From contig NZ_FCNX02000022.1 in the NCBI RefSeq assembly GCF_001544835.2, forward strand, positions 1-64,000: DNA of 64,000 bases, in the 5' to 3' direction. The stretch is from Caballeronia fortuita. GTDB taxonomy: Bacteria > Pseudomonadota > Gammaproteobacteria > Burkholderiales > Burkholderiaceae. This document shows positions 16,284 to 25,534 of the stretch, one piece after another. Positions within the stretch are counted from its first letter, which is position 1. Every line of letters begins with the position of its first letter. The notes below the pieces were generated by a model. The model saw only the letters and a list, made by a program, of their open reading frames with translations, did no database searches and had not been told where the DNA came from. The position numbers and the translations under genes are program-made.

Positions 16284-18005
16284 TTAAGCCGCGGCGCCCT
16301 GGTTAAGCTGCGCCTCAATCACAAATCGGGACTCGAAGTTTTTTGACGTTCCCGAGACCATTAACGATTCGCGAGCACGCGTCATGGCGACATAGAACAG
16401 CCGCCGCTCTTCTGGCTCGGTCGATTTCGGGTCTGGGACGATCGTCTCCTCGCTGCGGGCAATCCAGACGTGATCCCATTCGAGCCCTTTGGAGCTGTGC
16501 ATTGTCGTGAGAATCAGAGCGCCCGGTGTCGGCTCATTGTTGTCTTGGCGCAAAAACAGCAGCCGCTCTGCGAAACTGCCGGACAGGCGCGACAAGACGT
16601 CGTTCGTCGCCTGAATTGCGCGGATTGCGGAATCCTTCTTCGCGTACTTCAACATCCATTCGGCGACGCCGGAGAGCGTAAGCGAATAAAACTTGCGATC
16701 GCACAGACTTTGCCACTCAGCGAGCCGCTTCATGAACTCGCGATAGTTCGTCGCCACGTCTTCGGGCAGCCCCAGTTCTACCAACTCAGCCCGGCCCTTC
16801 TGCGTCAGTTCCGCGCCCATATCCGCGTGAAGGGCGCGTAGCTGCTGAGCGGTAAGCCCTAGGTGCGCCAAGACCGCATCGAGGCCTGTGTGTTTGATTC
16901 GCTCCACGATTTCGAGCAGATTGCACATCAGCGCGCCCTCCGGGCGGCTCAGGACGGACGCGCCCGATGCCCGGTAGTATTTAATGCCATGCGAGCGGCA
17001 AACGGACTCGAGGGGGTCTAGTATGCGGTTGGTACGCGCCAGGATCGCGCACGACTGCCCTTTCGCGAGCAGCGGCCCGAGCACCTCGACCGCCGCGGTT
17101 GCCTCCTCATATTCATCCGGATGGCGGGACGTTTGCACAGTACCGCCTAAGCCTTTTTCCGCACGCAGGACTTTTGCGATGCGGTCGGCGTTATTCCGAA
17201 TCACCCGGTCCGCTGCGCCCAGAATCTCTGCGCGGCACCGGTAGTTGCTGCCTAAGACAACGGGCTTTGCGGAAAACGACTGGATGAACGACTCCATGCC
17301 TCGGTAGCCAAGCGCCTCGCGGAACGCGTAGATGCTCTGATCGTCGTCGCCCACGACTGTCACGATCGAGCCTGCCTGCGCGTGCAATTCTATCCAGCGG
17401 TACTGCAGCGGGTCGGTGTCCTGAAACTCGTCGACGAGCAGATAGGTGAACGCGTATGGGGCGATGGTGCCTTGCTCCATCCCCTCGACAGCCAAGCGCA
17501 GCATGTCCTGAAAGTCGATCTTGCCGTTACGCGCAAGCGCGTCCTGATATGCGTGATAAAGCTCGCCGTCGGCGGTGTTCCGGTCGCACCGCCCGAAATT
17601 CGTTTTGATCTTCTCGATCGTTGGGATAACGTCTTCTGCCTTGCCGTCGCGGCCGAGTTCCTGCATCACCCGGATGAGCAGGCCAAGCCTGTCGCCATCG
17701 GAGGCGATATCGAGCGCCTGCGCGCCGGGGCGTTTCAGTTGTTTGAATGCTAGGGAATGGAAGGTACCGGCGATCAAGCGCTTCTTCGCCGACTCGCCGG
17801 CGGCAGCCAGGATGCGCTCCCGCAATTCCAGCGCGGCGTCCTTCGAGAAAGTGACCGCGCCGACCGTCGCGGCGCTGTCTTGTAGCAGCAGGGCCGCTTT
17901 CGTGGCGATGGTTTTCGTCTTGCCTGCGCCCGGACAGGCGATCGCCACGCAATGCTGGCGCAACTGGGCGACTTCCCGTTGCTGGGGATTGAGTTCGTCC
18001 AGCAT
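16284..18005 (-). CDS. UvrD/Rep-family SF1 DNA helicase
   Basis: The 573-residue protein has the SF1A order: Q-motif region NPQQREV, Walker A CPGAGKT (residues 24-30), GTFHSLAFKQL, DEFQDTDPLQY (Walker B), GDDDQSIYAFR (motif III), YRCRAEI (IV), TMHSSKGLEWDHVW (V) and VAMTRARESL (VI). It is an ATP-dependent 3'-5' helicase, shorter than UvrD. It may help plasmid replication or transfer. Strong AAGGAGG precedes the ATG. It follows the 278-residue gene by ten bases and ends against repeat copy 1. Confidence 0.9.
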   Translation of the reverse strand: MLDELNPQQREVAQLRQHCVAIACPGAGKTKTIATKAALLLQDSAATVGAVTFSKDAALELRERILAAAGESAKKRLIAGTFHSLAFKQLKRPGAQALDIASDGDRLGLLIRVMQELGRDGKAEDVIPTIEKIKTNFGRCDRNTADGELYHAYQDALARNGKIDFQDMLRLAVEGMEQGTIAPYAFTYLLVDEFQDTDPLQYRWIELHAQAGSIVTVVGDDDQSIYAFREALGYRGMESFIQSFSAKPVVLGSNYRCRAEILGAADRVIRNNADRIAKVLRAEKGLGGTVQTSRHPDEYEEATAAVEVLGPLLAKGQSCAILARTNRILDPLESVCRSHGIKYYRASGASVLSRPEGALMCNLLEIVERIKHTGLDAVLAHLGLTAQQLRALHADMGAELTQKGRAELVELGLPEDVATNYREFMKRLAEWQSLCDRKFYSLTLSGVAEWMLKYAKKDSAIRAIQATNDVLSRLSGSFAERLLFLRQDNNEPTPGALILTTMHSSKGLEWDHVWIARSEETIVPDPKSTEPEERRLFYVAMTRARESLMVSGTSKNFESRFVIEAQLNQGAAA

Positions 18006-18015
18006 CGCGCCCTCC

Positions 18016-18852
18016 TTAGTTGCCGCGAACCGTCGTCATCAGCTTCAGGTGCGTCATGTACCCGCGAATGCCAAGCGGGTTGAAGCGCTTGAGAAAGTTG
18101 ACGGCTTCGTCGTCGACGTCGGACTGGTCGCGAATGCCGTTCCACACCATGAAGTCGAAGTGATCCATCGCCCGGTCGAACTTCATGATGACGCCCAGCA
18201 CGCGCATCGAAAAGCGGGAATACGCCTCGACTTCGATGTCCATCGCGGGCATCGGGATCGTCGGCTCGAACACGAATTCCTTGTTAGCCCGAAGCTCCGC
18301 TTCCTTTTGCTGGCGGAAGCCTTCGGCCACGCGCAGTTGCTCGTCAACGTAGCTCTCGATGCCCGAGAGCAGCTTTTCGAGCGCGCTGTTGACCACTTCC
18401 TTGTCGTTCTCGCCGAAGGTCGAGCGGCCGAAACGCTGCATGTTGATGCTCATGCGGTTGATGTACGGCCACCACTGCTCGAACAGCGGCTTCAGGCGCG
18501 TATGGTTCAGACGCACGCGGGCGGTCACGACTGCGGCACCGGAAAGCTGGCGGTCAAGCAACTGGCGACCGATCTCACGGCGGCGCTTGATGATTGAGAT
18601 ACGCTCAGCGGCAGGCAGATCGCGGAACAGCTTGCGCGTCTTGGCGACTTCCGCCCGCTTCATGTCGGCGTCGTCGGTGGAAATCACGCCTTCCTTCTGG
18701 AGGCGGTCCGCATCGGCCTCCATCTGCGTCAACTCGCGCTCAAGCTCGCCGTCGTCCGCGCCGTCGGTCGTGAGCGGCGCCTCGGCCGTACCTTGTTCAA
18801 GTGCGCTCAGCGCGACTTTCTCTTCACTGCCGGGTTCGACAATCGTGCTCAT
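18016..18852 (-). CDS. Conserved conjugation-module protein (278 aa), function unknown
   Basis: A charged helical protein. The central part has RRREIGRQLLDRQLSG and a basic region, and the C-terminus has FSMRVLGVIMKFDRAMDHFDF. The C-terminal part resembles DUF1845-type ICE proteins (PFL_4669), but the match is weak. The start at 18852 has AGGAG nine bases upstream. It forms an operon with the helicase gene; an intrinsic terminator separates it from the T4SS operon upstream. Confidence 0.6.
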   Translation of the reverse strand: MSTIVEPGSEEKVALSALEQGTAEAPLTTDGADDGELERELTQMEADADRLQKEGVISTDDADMKRAEVAKTRKLFRDLPAAERISIIKRRREIGRQLLDRQLSGAAVVTARVRLNHTRLKPLFEQWWPYINRMSINMQRFGRSTFGENDKEVVNSALEKLLSGIESYVDEQLRVAEGFRQQKEAELRANKEFVFEPTIPMPAMDIEVEAYSRFSMRVLGVIMKFDRAMDHFDFMVWNGIRDQSDVDDEAVNFLKRFNPLGIRGYMTHLKLMTTVRGN

Positions 18853-19040
18853 TCGCCGTTTCTCCTGTCTGGACCGCATCGGTCCCGTTTCATCGTTGGG
18901 GATCAGGCAAGCAAAGCGCGTTGCCCATATTCGACATTGTTGCGGCGGTGGCAGCGTGCGAGAGCTCGAAACGGTGGCTAATTAGAGCGCCTTTCACGGA
19001 ATTATCGGCGCGCCTAGACTGGAAGCGAAGACGAAGGCGG

Positions 19041-19077
19041 AAAAGACAAAGGCAACGCTATCCGGGTAGCGTTGCCT
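19041..19077 (-). terminator. Intrinsic terminator of the conjugation operon
   Basis: On the minus strand AGGCAACGCTA/TAGCGTTGCC is followed by TTTGTCTTTT. It ends the operon that runs from the TrbB-like gene to the DUF4400 gene. Confidence 0.75.
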
Positions 19078-19136
19078 GAGGGGAACAGAGCAATCTTTTT
19101 GTCGAACAGCTAACGCGAGTCGCGCGACGTTTTTCC

Positions 19137-19751
19137 CTATCTCGACGACTGGAAGGACTCGGCAGCTTTCCACAGGAGACCTCCGAGGAGCGCAGCGACG
19201 GCGACCCAGTAGCCAACCAGGACCGGCAACGGAACCACCAGCACCGCGAACAGCGTTCCAGTGACAAGCAGCAGTCCATGGCCTGCCAGATGGAAAGACA
19301 AGGGACTCACAAAGCCCGCAGCCGACGCTTTGATCTTCCTGCGCGCCGCACCGTCGACGAACATGCCGACGGCGAAAAGAAGTGTTCCAACGATCCACAT
19401 CTTCATCACCATCGCACGGAAGAGCATGCGGTACACCAGCAGCCAGAAGTTCTCGGTCCAGGTATGGGCGAACGATGAGAACCCGCCGTCGTCCAAGCCG
19501 CCGACCTTTCCAGAGGCATTCAGCGTACGGTGCAGCAGCCCACTATCGACAAACGCACGGCGGAACTCGTCGTTGGCACTGCGCATCGCGCGGTCGACCC
19601 GGTCCTGCCCGACTGACTTAACGAGAGAATGTGTTTCCGCTTCCGGCACCTCGAATAGCTTACGCTCCGGGATCGCCGGCATCACCGCGATGGCGAGCAC
19701 TGGCACGAGCAGAAACCACACCTTGATGTGCGAACCGAACCGGCTAGCCAT
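19137..19751 (-). CDS. DUF4400 integral membrane protein of conjugation module
   Basis: The 204-residue protein has an N-terminal membrane segment (VWFLLVPVLAIAVMPAIPE), a middle region with FWLLVYRMLFRAMVMKMW and two further hydrophobic segments at the C-terminus. This matches the DUF4400 family of ICE/plasmid membrane proteins (PFL_4697 type) found beside TraD. It overlaps the upstream 84-residue gene by eight bases. Confidence 0.7.
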   Translation of the reverse strand: MASRFGSHIKVWFLLVPVLAIAVMPAIPERKLFEVPEAETHSLVKSVGQDRVDRAMRSANDEFRRAFVDSGLLHRTLNASGKVGGLDDGGFSSFAHTWTENFWLLVYRMLFRAMVMKMWIVGTLLFAVGMFVDGAARRKIKASAAGFVSPLSFHLAGHGLLLVTGTLFAVLVVPLPVLVGYWVAVAALLGGLLWKAAESFQSSR

Positions 19752-19998
19752 GTATCACCTTGACTAGCATGAGGGCGGGCACCGCGACGATTGCCATCAG
19801 TCCGCCCCAAAACAGCGCCGGGCGGAATTCGGCGATTGTTGCCAACGCGTAGCACCGCGCGCCCGCGCCGTAAGTAAATTCCTCGGGCACGGCCGCGTTG
19901 ACGTCGCCGTCGAAGGCGGCGGCAGTGTCACGCGCCCGCTGAGCCGTGCGCGGCTCAACTCCCGACAGCTTCGCTATGATCGTAACGGTGAGCGACAT
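19744..19998 (-). CDS. Small membrane protein upstream of DUF4400 gene (84 aa)
   Basis: It starts at 19998 with GAGG seven bases upstream. The C-terminal hydrophobic segment (FWGGLMAIVAVPALMLVKV) suggests one membrane span. No family is recognised. It overlaps both neighbours, typical of a compact conjugation operon. Confidence 0.6.
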   Translation of the reverse strand: MSLTVTIIAKLSGVEPRTAQRARDTAAAFDGDVNAAVPEEFTYGAGARCYALATIAEFRPALFWGGLMAIVAVPALMLVKVIHG

Positions 19999-20473
19999 CG
20001 TATTCCTCGAAGTAACGGCGGAAGGCTTCTCCTTGAAGCACGCGTGCGGCGAGCTGAAACGCGGCGGTGCGCTCAGTGATCTCGTCCGGGCAACGCTCAT
20101 CGACCATCTCGAACTGGTACTCGAAGTGGCGCGCTTCGAATGCGGGAATTGCCTCGACCATCGGACACCACACCGACACCTTGTCGCCGAACCGCGCGAC
20201 AAGCCGGCGAGCGTATAAAGATTTCGATGGCTCGAATAGACCTTGCATGAAGGCGATATGCTGGTCGCCCGTGCGCTTCGCGCGCCGGAAGCCATCAAGC
20301 GCCGACTCGATCATCTCCGCGGCCAGCGGCCCTTTGTCTCCCATAAACCGCTCCCCGATGAAGTCGGCCACACGCGAGCACGCAAGCTCCAGCTCCGGTG
20401 CGACGTTGAAGACCGCAACCAGCCTGTGCGAGAGCTTGTGATCGCGAATGATGTTTTTATATGCAGCGGACAT
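19955..20473 (-). CDS. Hypothetical conjugation-operon protein (172 aa)
   Basis: A soluble protein with no recognised domain. It starts at the ATG at 20473 just after the TraD gene and overlaps the next gene by 44 bases. Its position between TraD and DUF4400 suggests a transfer-related role. Confidence 0.55.
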   Translation of the reverse strand: MSAAYKNIIRDHKLSHRLVAVFNVAPELELACSRVADFIGERFMGDKGPLAAEMIESALDGFRRAKRTGDQHIAFMQGLFEPSKSLYARRLVARFGDKVSVWCPMVEAIPAFEARHFEYQFEMVDERCPDEITERTAAFQLAARVLQGEAFRRYFEEYDVAHRYDHSEAVGS

Positions 20474-20483
20474 AACTTGTGTT

Positions 20484-22355
20484 TTAGCCTTCGATGATAG
20501 GAATTCGACCCTGATACACGGCACCGCCAGAGATGCGCATGAAGTACTGCAGATTCGGCAGACTGTGGAGCAGCTTCACTGGAATGAGCGGCACCTTCTC
20601 CAACTGAATGGAACGGGACTGCGAGCCACTGAATTCGAGCGCATGCGCCTCGGTCGTGGTATTGGTGCTGTTGGACACGTTCACCACGCGGATCGCAGTC
20701 TCTCCGACCTTGTCCGAGAACCACTTTGCTGTATCTGAGTCCTCTAGTCTAAGCACCACCTGATTGTTGAGGTTACCCAAAACCTGCAGCATTTTCGCTG
20801 CGTTTCCGAGTTTCGCCTCGAGGTCGGCACGCGCCTGGAATGCGACGAACGCCTTGAACCCTGCTCCGCGTCCCTTGTTCAGGATTTGGATTACTTGCTC
20901 ATTGATGGCCTCAGCGATCTCGTCGATGATGAGCACTACATCGGGCTTCTCGGCATAGAAGTTGTAGATCGCAACGCACACTGCCGCGACGTCCGACAAT
21001 GCCATGGATGCGATTGCCTTCTGCACGATGTTGTTCGACAGCGAGTCAAGCCCCATGTACAAGACCGCCTTCTGCTTAATGATCTTGTCGATATCCCATA
21101 TCTCGCGCTCGTCCTCGAAGTCGTCCGCTTTCGGCGCGAGCATGAGGCCCGTTTCCCCGGTCGCCAGCATCTGTAGCAGCGGCAACGCGGACGCGATGAT
21201 CTTCATGTAGTGCTCGCGATCGTGGGTGTGCGTGGCGATCAACCCATCGATCGTCTCGTGCCCTCTGTCGTGAGCGGCAAAGCGGTCGAGATACAACTTC
21301 ACCATCCCGTCAATCAGCGAGGCATCGTTGCGACGCTGCGCGTCTTTTACCGTCGCCGTGACGGTCAGTTCTTCCCAATCGGTCAGGCCGTTCTCGATAA
21401 AAAATCGTCGCAGCCCGCGGTCGAGCAAATTGCCAATGCCAGACTGTGCGTATTTGAGAATCGAGCGCAAATTAGGCTTGTCGCCCACATACAGCTCGCC
21501 TTTCACGGCGCGGTCGATGAAGAGAAACGCGAAGTCACGGAACCGGCCTTCTTCCATCAACTGCGCGATGCGCGACGGGATTTCCGACGGCTGCGACCAG
21601 TTTTCGAGCGGGTTCAGGCGGATCGACTCATGCGGCTTCGCCTGATTGAAGTACAGGAACTTGCGCCCGGTGCGCGCGCATTCCTTCTCCACGCGCTTTT
21701 TCCACTCGTCATCGTTCTTGGGGTCGACGATGATCAGGACGTCCTTGGGGTTGTGGATTACCTGCGTGGAAATGACTTCGTAGGTGCGGGTCTTGCCCGC
21801 GCCAGTCGTCCCCGCCACCAGCGTGTGACCGCCCATCGCCTTATAGTGAAACGGCACCTCGACCTTCTTCTGCTCCATACCGTGGATCCAGGACGATCCC
21901 TGCGGCATGCGATCGCGAATGCTGTCGCGCGGGCCGAATAGCCGCTCGATCCGCTCCTCAACGGTCCGGCCTATCTCGGTTTTCGGCAGCCACTTCGGCA
22001 ACGACGGAATGTCGGTTACGGGCATCCGGAGGATCTCGTGCGCAATCTGCGTATGCTTCTGCGTCCACTCGTATCCGATGCCCAGATACATCGAGTCCGC
22101 TCTTTTCCGCATCGCGTTCTGCGTAGCAAGAAGCTTTTCGATGCGAATCTTGCTCAGCCATTTCGTTGAGATGGCCATGCGAAAGCTCAGCGCCTTCCAT
22201 ATCTGGAGCGCACGGATCGCGAGGAGCGCCGCACCGACTAGCGCGAATGCCCATCCGTACGGCATTCCAGAGATCAGAATGCCAACGATGACGATGGGCC
22301 AAACGAGAAACGGCCGAAACTCGTAGATCGGACGGAAGTGATTGACGTAGTTCAT
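20484..22355 (-). CDS. traD: TraD-type conjugative coupling protein (VirD4/TraG superfamily)
   Basis: The 623-residue protein has two N-terminal membrane segments (residues about 16-33 and 35-50), a Walker A AGTTGAGKT at 181-189 and a Walker B VVLIIDEIAEA near residue 470. These are features of the hexameric ATPase that links relaxosome and secretion channel. The overall length and layout fit the SXT/ICE-type TraD family. It overlaps the relaxase gene by four bases. Confidence 0.9.
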   Translation of the reverse strand: MNYVNHFRPIYEFRPFLVWPIVIVGILISGMPYGWAFALVGAALLAIRALQIWKALSFRMAISTKWLSKIRIEKLLATQNAMRKRADSMYLGIGYEWTQKHTQIAHEILRMPVTDIPSLPKWLPKTEIGRTVEERIERLFGPRDSIRDRMPQGSSWIHGMEQKKVEVPFHYKAMGGHTLVAGTTGAGKTRTYEVISTQVIHNPKDVLIIVDPKNDDEWKKRVEKECARTGRKFLYFNQAKPHESIRLNPLENWSQPSEIPSRIAQLMEEGRFRDFAFLFIDRAVKGELYVGDKPNLRSILKYAQSGIGNLLDRGLRRFFIENGLTDWEELTVTATVKDAQRRNDASLIDGMVKLYLDRFAAHDRGHETIDGLIATHTHDREHYMKIIASALPLLQMLATGETGLMLAPKADDFEDEREIWDIDKIIKQKAVLYMGLDSLSNNIVQKAIASMALSDVAAVCVAIYNFYAEKPDVVLIIDEIAEAINEQVIQILNKGRGAGFKAFVAFQARADLEAKLGNAAKMLQVLGNLNNQVVLRLEDSDTAKWFSDKVGETAIRVVNVSNSTNTTTEAHALEFSGSQSRSIQLEKVPLIPVKLLHSLPNLQYFMRISGGAVYQGRIPIIEG

Positions 22356-23728
22356 GCCGCGGGTCTCTCCACGATGAGACGGCCGGCGCGCTCGACAATG
22401 CAGATGTCATTGCCGTGTGCGCGCATGAGCAGGCTGCGCTTCTTGAGTTGTTCGACAAGCGTATCGCTCGTGATGCCGTATCCGCCGACGAGCCGCTTCT
22501 TGACGGCCAGCCCCTTCTCTTCCCACGCCACTTCCGCCTTCCCTGCTGCCACGTCGCCAGCAAGAGCTTTGAAAAACTCTTTCAGCATTGCAGCGCCGGG
22601 GCCGAGGAGTTCCGTCAATTCTTCGTCAGACGGCCCGACCCTGTTTGCATTCGACCTCGTAGGACGCGCTGTGGCGGGGTCGACCGGCGCCGGACGCGAC
22701 GCAGGCGCGCTCGAGCCGGTCGAGGGCTCAGTCGCACCAGCGGCCTGTGCTTCGCTGCGCTCCAACGCATCGAGCAACGACTGAGAGAACTTCGGCGCGG
22801 AGGCGCTCGCCTGCTGCTGCGACGCGACCGTTGCTCCAACAACGGCAGGTTGCGGGTCGGCAGTATTCGTCACCGACGCCGGAGCCGTTTCCCCGTTTGG
22901 CGCACCGGAACTCGCCGGAGGCTGCCCCGGGGGCACGGCCGAATCGGCGGTCGCGGGGGCGGGTGCCGCGACGAACTGCGGCTCAAGCGCGAGCGCGACG
23001 TGCACGGCTGAGGGAACGTCGTACTTCACGGGCGCAAAGACGGCGCGTTGCGCCTTGCGCTCAAAGTCCACCGCAACGTCCATGGCCTGCCGCACCACCT
23101 TGTGGACGAGGGGTTCGAACCCCTGCGGGCTGCGCTCTGGATTAATTGCGTTGAAGAGGTCGTCGAGCACCGCTGTGTCGAACCCGGAGAGCAACTCGGG
23201 CGTGATGACGGTCTGTGCAAACATGGCAGTGCGCATGCGCTCATTCTTCAGTGGCGTCACACGCCGCTCAACGGCGAACTGACCGGTTCCTATCCACGTG
23301 CCGAACGCCCCGTGCGCCGCCGGATTCCACTTCGTGCGGTCCGAGAGGCGCACCATCTCAAAGTGACGAAACGGCTCATCAAGCAGCGAGCATGCGGCGG
23401 CCAGGAAGACGGCGTAGTTGTATTGTGGCTCCAGCCGCCGACGCTTATCTGACGTGAGGTCCGCCGCGAACTTCTGCCCGCCCGCGAGCCGCATCGCATA
23501 AAAGGTCGATTCAATCGTCGCGCGGAATGCACCGCCCGGCTCGCAATGCATCTCGGGCGTGAGCGGCATAGACGAGAACCAGTTAGCACAGCGACGCAGC
23601 ACAGACACCCACTTGCGTGCGAACTCCGTTTCCGTGCTTTCATTGGCGCATTGTCGGACTAGTTCGACTCGCTTTTGGTGCGTGGCGAACAGGTCCTCGA
23701 CAGAGATTGCAAGGTGAGCGGTCGTCAT
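22352..23728 (-). CDS. TraI_2 (MobH-type) relaxase-like protein, altered HD motif
   Basis: The N-terminal part matches the TraI_2 domain: CANWFSSMPLTPEMHCEPGG near residues 47-66 and then YNYAVFLAAACSLLDEP. The C-terminal part (about residues 360-458) matches the winged-helix DUF1528 region, joined by an Ala/Pro linker. Canonical MobH proteins have a second His a few residues after PGG; here that place reads AFRATIES, with Ala70 where His is expected. The metal site may thus be altered. It lies between TrbL-like and TraD genes. Confidence 0.75.
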   Translation of the reverse strand: MTTAHLAISVEDLFATHQKRVELVRQCANESTETEFARKWVSVLRRCANWFSSMPLTPEMHCEPGGAFRATIESTFYAMRLAGGQKFAADLTSDKRRRLEPQYNYAVFLAAACSLLDEPFRHFEMVRLSDRTKWNPAAHGAFGTWIGTGQFAVERRVTPLKNERMRTAMFAQTVITPELLSGFDTAVLDDLFNAINPERSPQGFEPLVHKVVRQAMDVAVDFERKAQRAVFAPVKYDVPSAVHVALALEPQFVAAPAPATADSAVPPGQPPASSGAPNGETAPASVTNTADPQPAVVGATVASQQQASASAPKFSQSLLDALERSEAQAAGATEPSTGSSAPASRPAPVDPATARPTRSNANRVGPSDEELTELLGPGAAMLKEFFKALAGDVAAGKAEVAWEEKGLAVKKRLVGGYGITSDTLVEQLKKRSLLMRAHGNDICIVERAGRLIVERPAA

Positions 23729-24747
23729 GGGATAAATTTGGCCGCCAGCTTCATCGCACCGGTACCGGTTGCTGTCGCTCCGCCGCCGAAGATCGTCGCG
23801 AGCTTCGGAACCTCGAACGAGAGCAGCAGCACGAATATCGCTAGATCCAAGACATACGCTCCGTTGACGGTAGTTGACCCGCCGACTTCCGTCGCCTTTT
23901 TCACTGCGTCTGTGATCGACGAGCCGACAAGCTTGATCAGGACGGCAACTACGACCGTGTACATCCCCGCACTAATCATCCAATCAAGCCACTTCTTGAA
24001 ATAGCTCCGCGTGTACGACGAGAATCCAAGCGCAATTGCGATCGGGCCTAGGACGATACCGATCGCTGCCTGGATTTGGCCTATGGCCGTGTAGTAGACG
24101 AAGATGATCGAGGCAAGAGCCATCACAAGCGCGGAGACGGCGAGGACGACAACGTCAGTCAGCAGTGCAGGGATGTCCCACAACTTGACCGTTTTCAGCT
24201 TGGTGGTCAGCGCGTCGATGATGGTCCCCGCGAGCGAGGCCATCTGGGAACCGACTGAGCCGTTGTCCGACTGGCTGATATGCGCCGCCAACTGCTCGAA
24301 CCATGTCCAGAAACCGGCCGCTGACGTGGTATATCCAAGGTACAAGGCGACGAAGATTCCCAGGATTGCCACTTCTTCGAAAAGATCGACCCACGCCGAA
24401 ATAGGGTGATGAGTCCCGGCGAAACGAACGCCCACGAGGACCAGCGAGATCACGCCCAGCCCCCACGCGAACTTATTCGCCTCACTCATTACCCCCGAAC
24501 TCGCAGCGACGGCCGCGTCGACGACGTTGGATAGCAGAACGTGGATCTGCTGAGCCGCACTCGTCGCGCCTTTAGCGAAATCGCCTGGCTTGCTCGCAAG
24601 CAACGCCGCAGAGCTTGTTGCGGCCGAAGCCGGCGCGTCGGCCGCTGCTTGCGCCATGGCACGGTTGGAGGTGACAGCAAAGCAGCAGATCGTTGCGGCA
24701 AGCACAAGCAGCGTTCTAATTAAAGTCATGACAGACCGCAGCATCAT
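23725..24747 (-). CDS. trbL: TrbL/VirB6-family inner membrane T4SS protein
   Basis: The 340-residue protein has a signal-like N-terminus and at least five hydrophobic segments (for example VVVLAVSALVMALASIIFVYY and GQIQAAIGIVLGPIAIALG), as in VirB6/TrbL. Its C-terminus is Gly/Thr-rich. It overlaps the relaxase and TrbJ genes by four bases each. Confidence 0.85.
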   Translation of the reverse strand: MMLRSVMTLIRTLLVLAATICCFAVTSNRAMAQAAADAPASAATSSAALLASKPGDFAKGATSAAQQIHVLLSNVVDAAVAASSGVMSEANKFAWGLGVISLVLVGVRFAGTHHPISAWVDLFEEVAILGIFVALYLGYTTSAAGFWTWFEQLAAHISQSDNGSVGSQMASLAGTIIDALTTKLKTVKLWDIPALLTDVVVLAVSALVMALASIIFVYYTAIGQIQAAIGIVLGPIAIALGFSSYTRSYFKKWLDWMISAGMYTVVVAVLIKLVGSSITDAVKKATEVGGSTTVNGAYVLDLAIFVLLLSFEVPKLATIFGGGATATGTGAMKLAAKFIP

Positions 24748-25511
24748 TGCCCCAGCACCTTCGAAGAGCCGATCTGTGTGTCGAAGGCAGCACGCTCTCG
24801 ATCCTGTTGCGCTTTGATCGCCGCCTGACTCGCATTGTTCGCCTTCTGATCCGCGACTGTTGCGGAATCTTTGACAGCGTCACTGCGTTGCTTCGCCGCC
24901 ATCATCGTCAGAAGGTCGCTGTTCTGGCTGGAGATGATGTCGAGCATGTGCGTGGTCAGTTGAGCAGTTGCCTGCATCGTCGGCGACATATTCAGTTGGT
25001 CTTGAATTTCCTGCCGGCGCTTCGCGAGCGTGCTGACATGCGAGATCACGTCGTTGCCCTGCTGGAAGAGTTGCTTGGCCGTCTTGTCGTTGTTTTGAAG
25101 CAGCGTGTTTTGGTCGGTGAACCACTGTTCCGGCGTCTTGCCGGACTGAGTGATAAGCGCCTGGACTTTGCTTGCGTATTCCGCGTTGTTTTGCAGCCCG
25201 CCGTACAGGTCCTTCAGCGCATCCGTGTATTTGGACAAGCTCGTAATGTCGCTGGTGATGCTATTGAACTGCGCCAGCATCGCTGCAGGATTCAGGTTGG
25301 TCGCCTGCTTCAACTGGTTGAGCATCATCTGGTACTGATAGACGAGGTTCGAATCCTGATAGACCTCACCCTTCACGGCGGCCGCGGCGGTCATCGTGTT
25401 CTGAATGAAGTTAGACGCGTCGAACACCGGCATGTTCGCGTTGGCGTGTTGCACGAATGCCAGTGTCAGAACACCGGTGGCTGCGACGCAGCGGAGCAGT
25501 TTTTTCATCAT
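24744..25511 (-). CDS. trbJ: TrbJ/VirB5-family T4SS protein
   Basis: The 255-residue product has a signal peptide (MKKLLRCVAATGVLTLAF to ANA) and a helical Gln/Asn-rich body starting FDASNFIQNTMTAA, as in TrbJ/VirB5 minor pilus proteins. The start is at ATGATG (25506-25511), preceded by AAAGG. A longer frame to 26240 only mirrors the TrbE gene. Confidence 0.8.
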   Translation of the reverse strand: MMKKLLRCVAATGVLTLAFVQHANANMPVFDASNFIQNTMTAAAAVKGEVYQDSNLVYQYQMMLNQLKQATNLNPAAMLAQFNSITSDITSLSKYTDALKDLYGGLQNNAEYASKVQALITQSGKTPEQWFTDQNTLLQNNDKTAKQLFQQGNDVISHVSTLAKRRQEIQDQLNMSPTMQATAQLTTHMLDIISSQNSDLLTMMAAKQRSDAVKDSATVADQKANNASQAAIKAQQDRERAAFDTQIGSSKVLGQ

Positions 25512-25534
25512 GGCGATACCTTTATCTAATGCGT

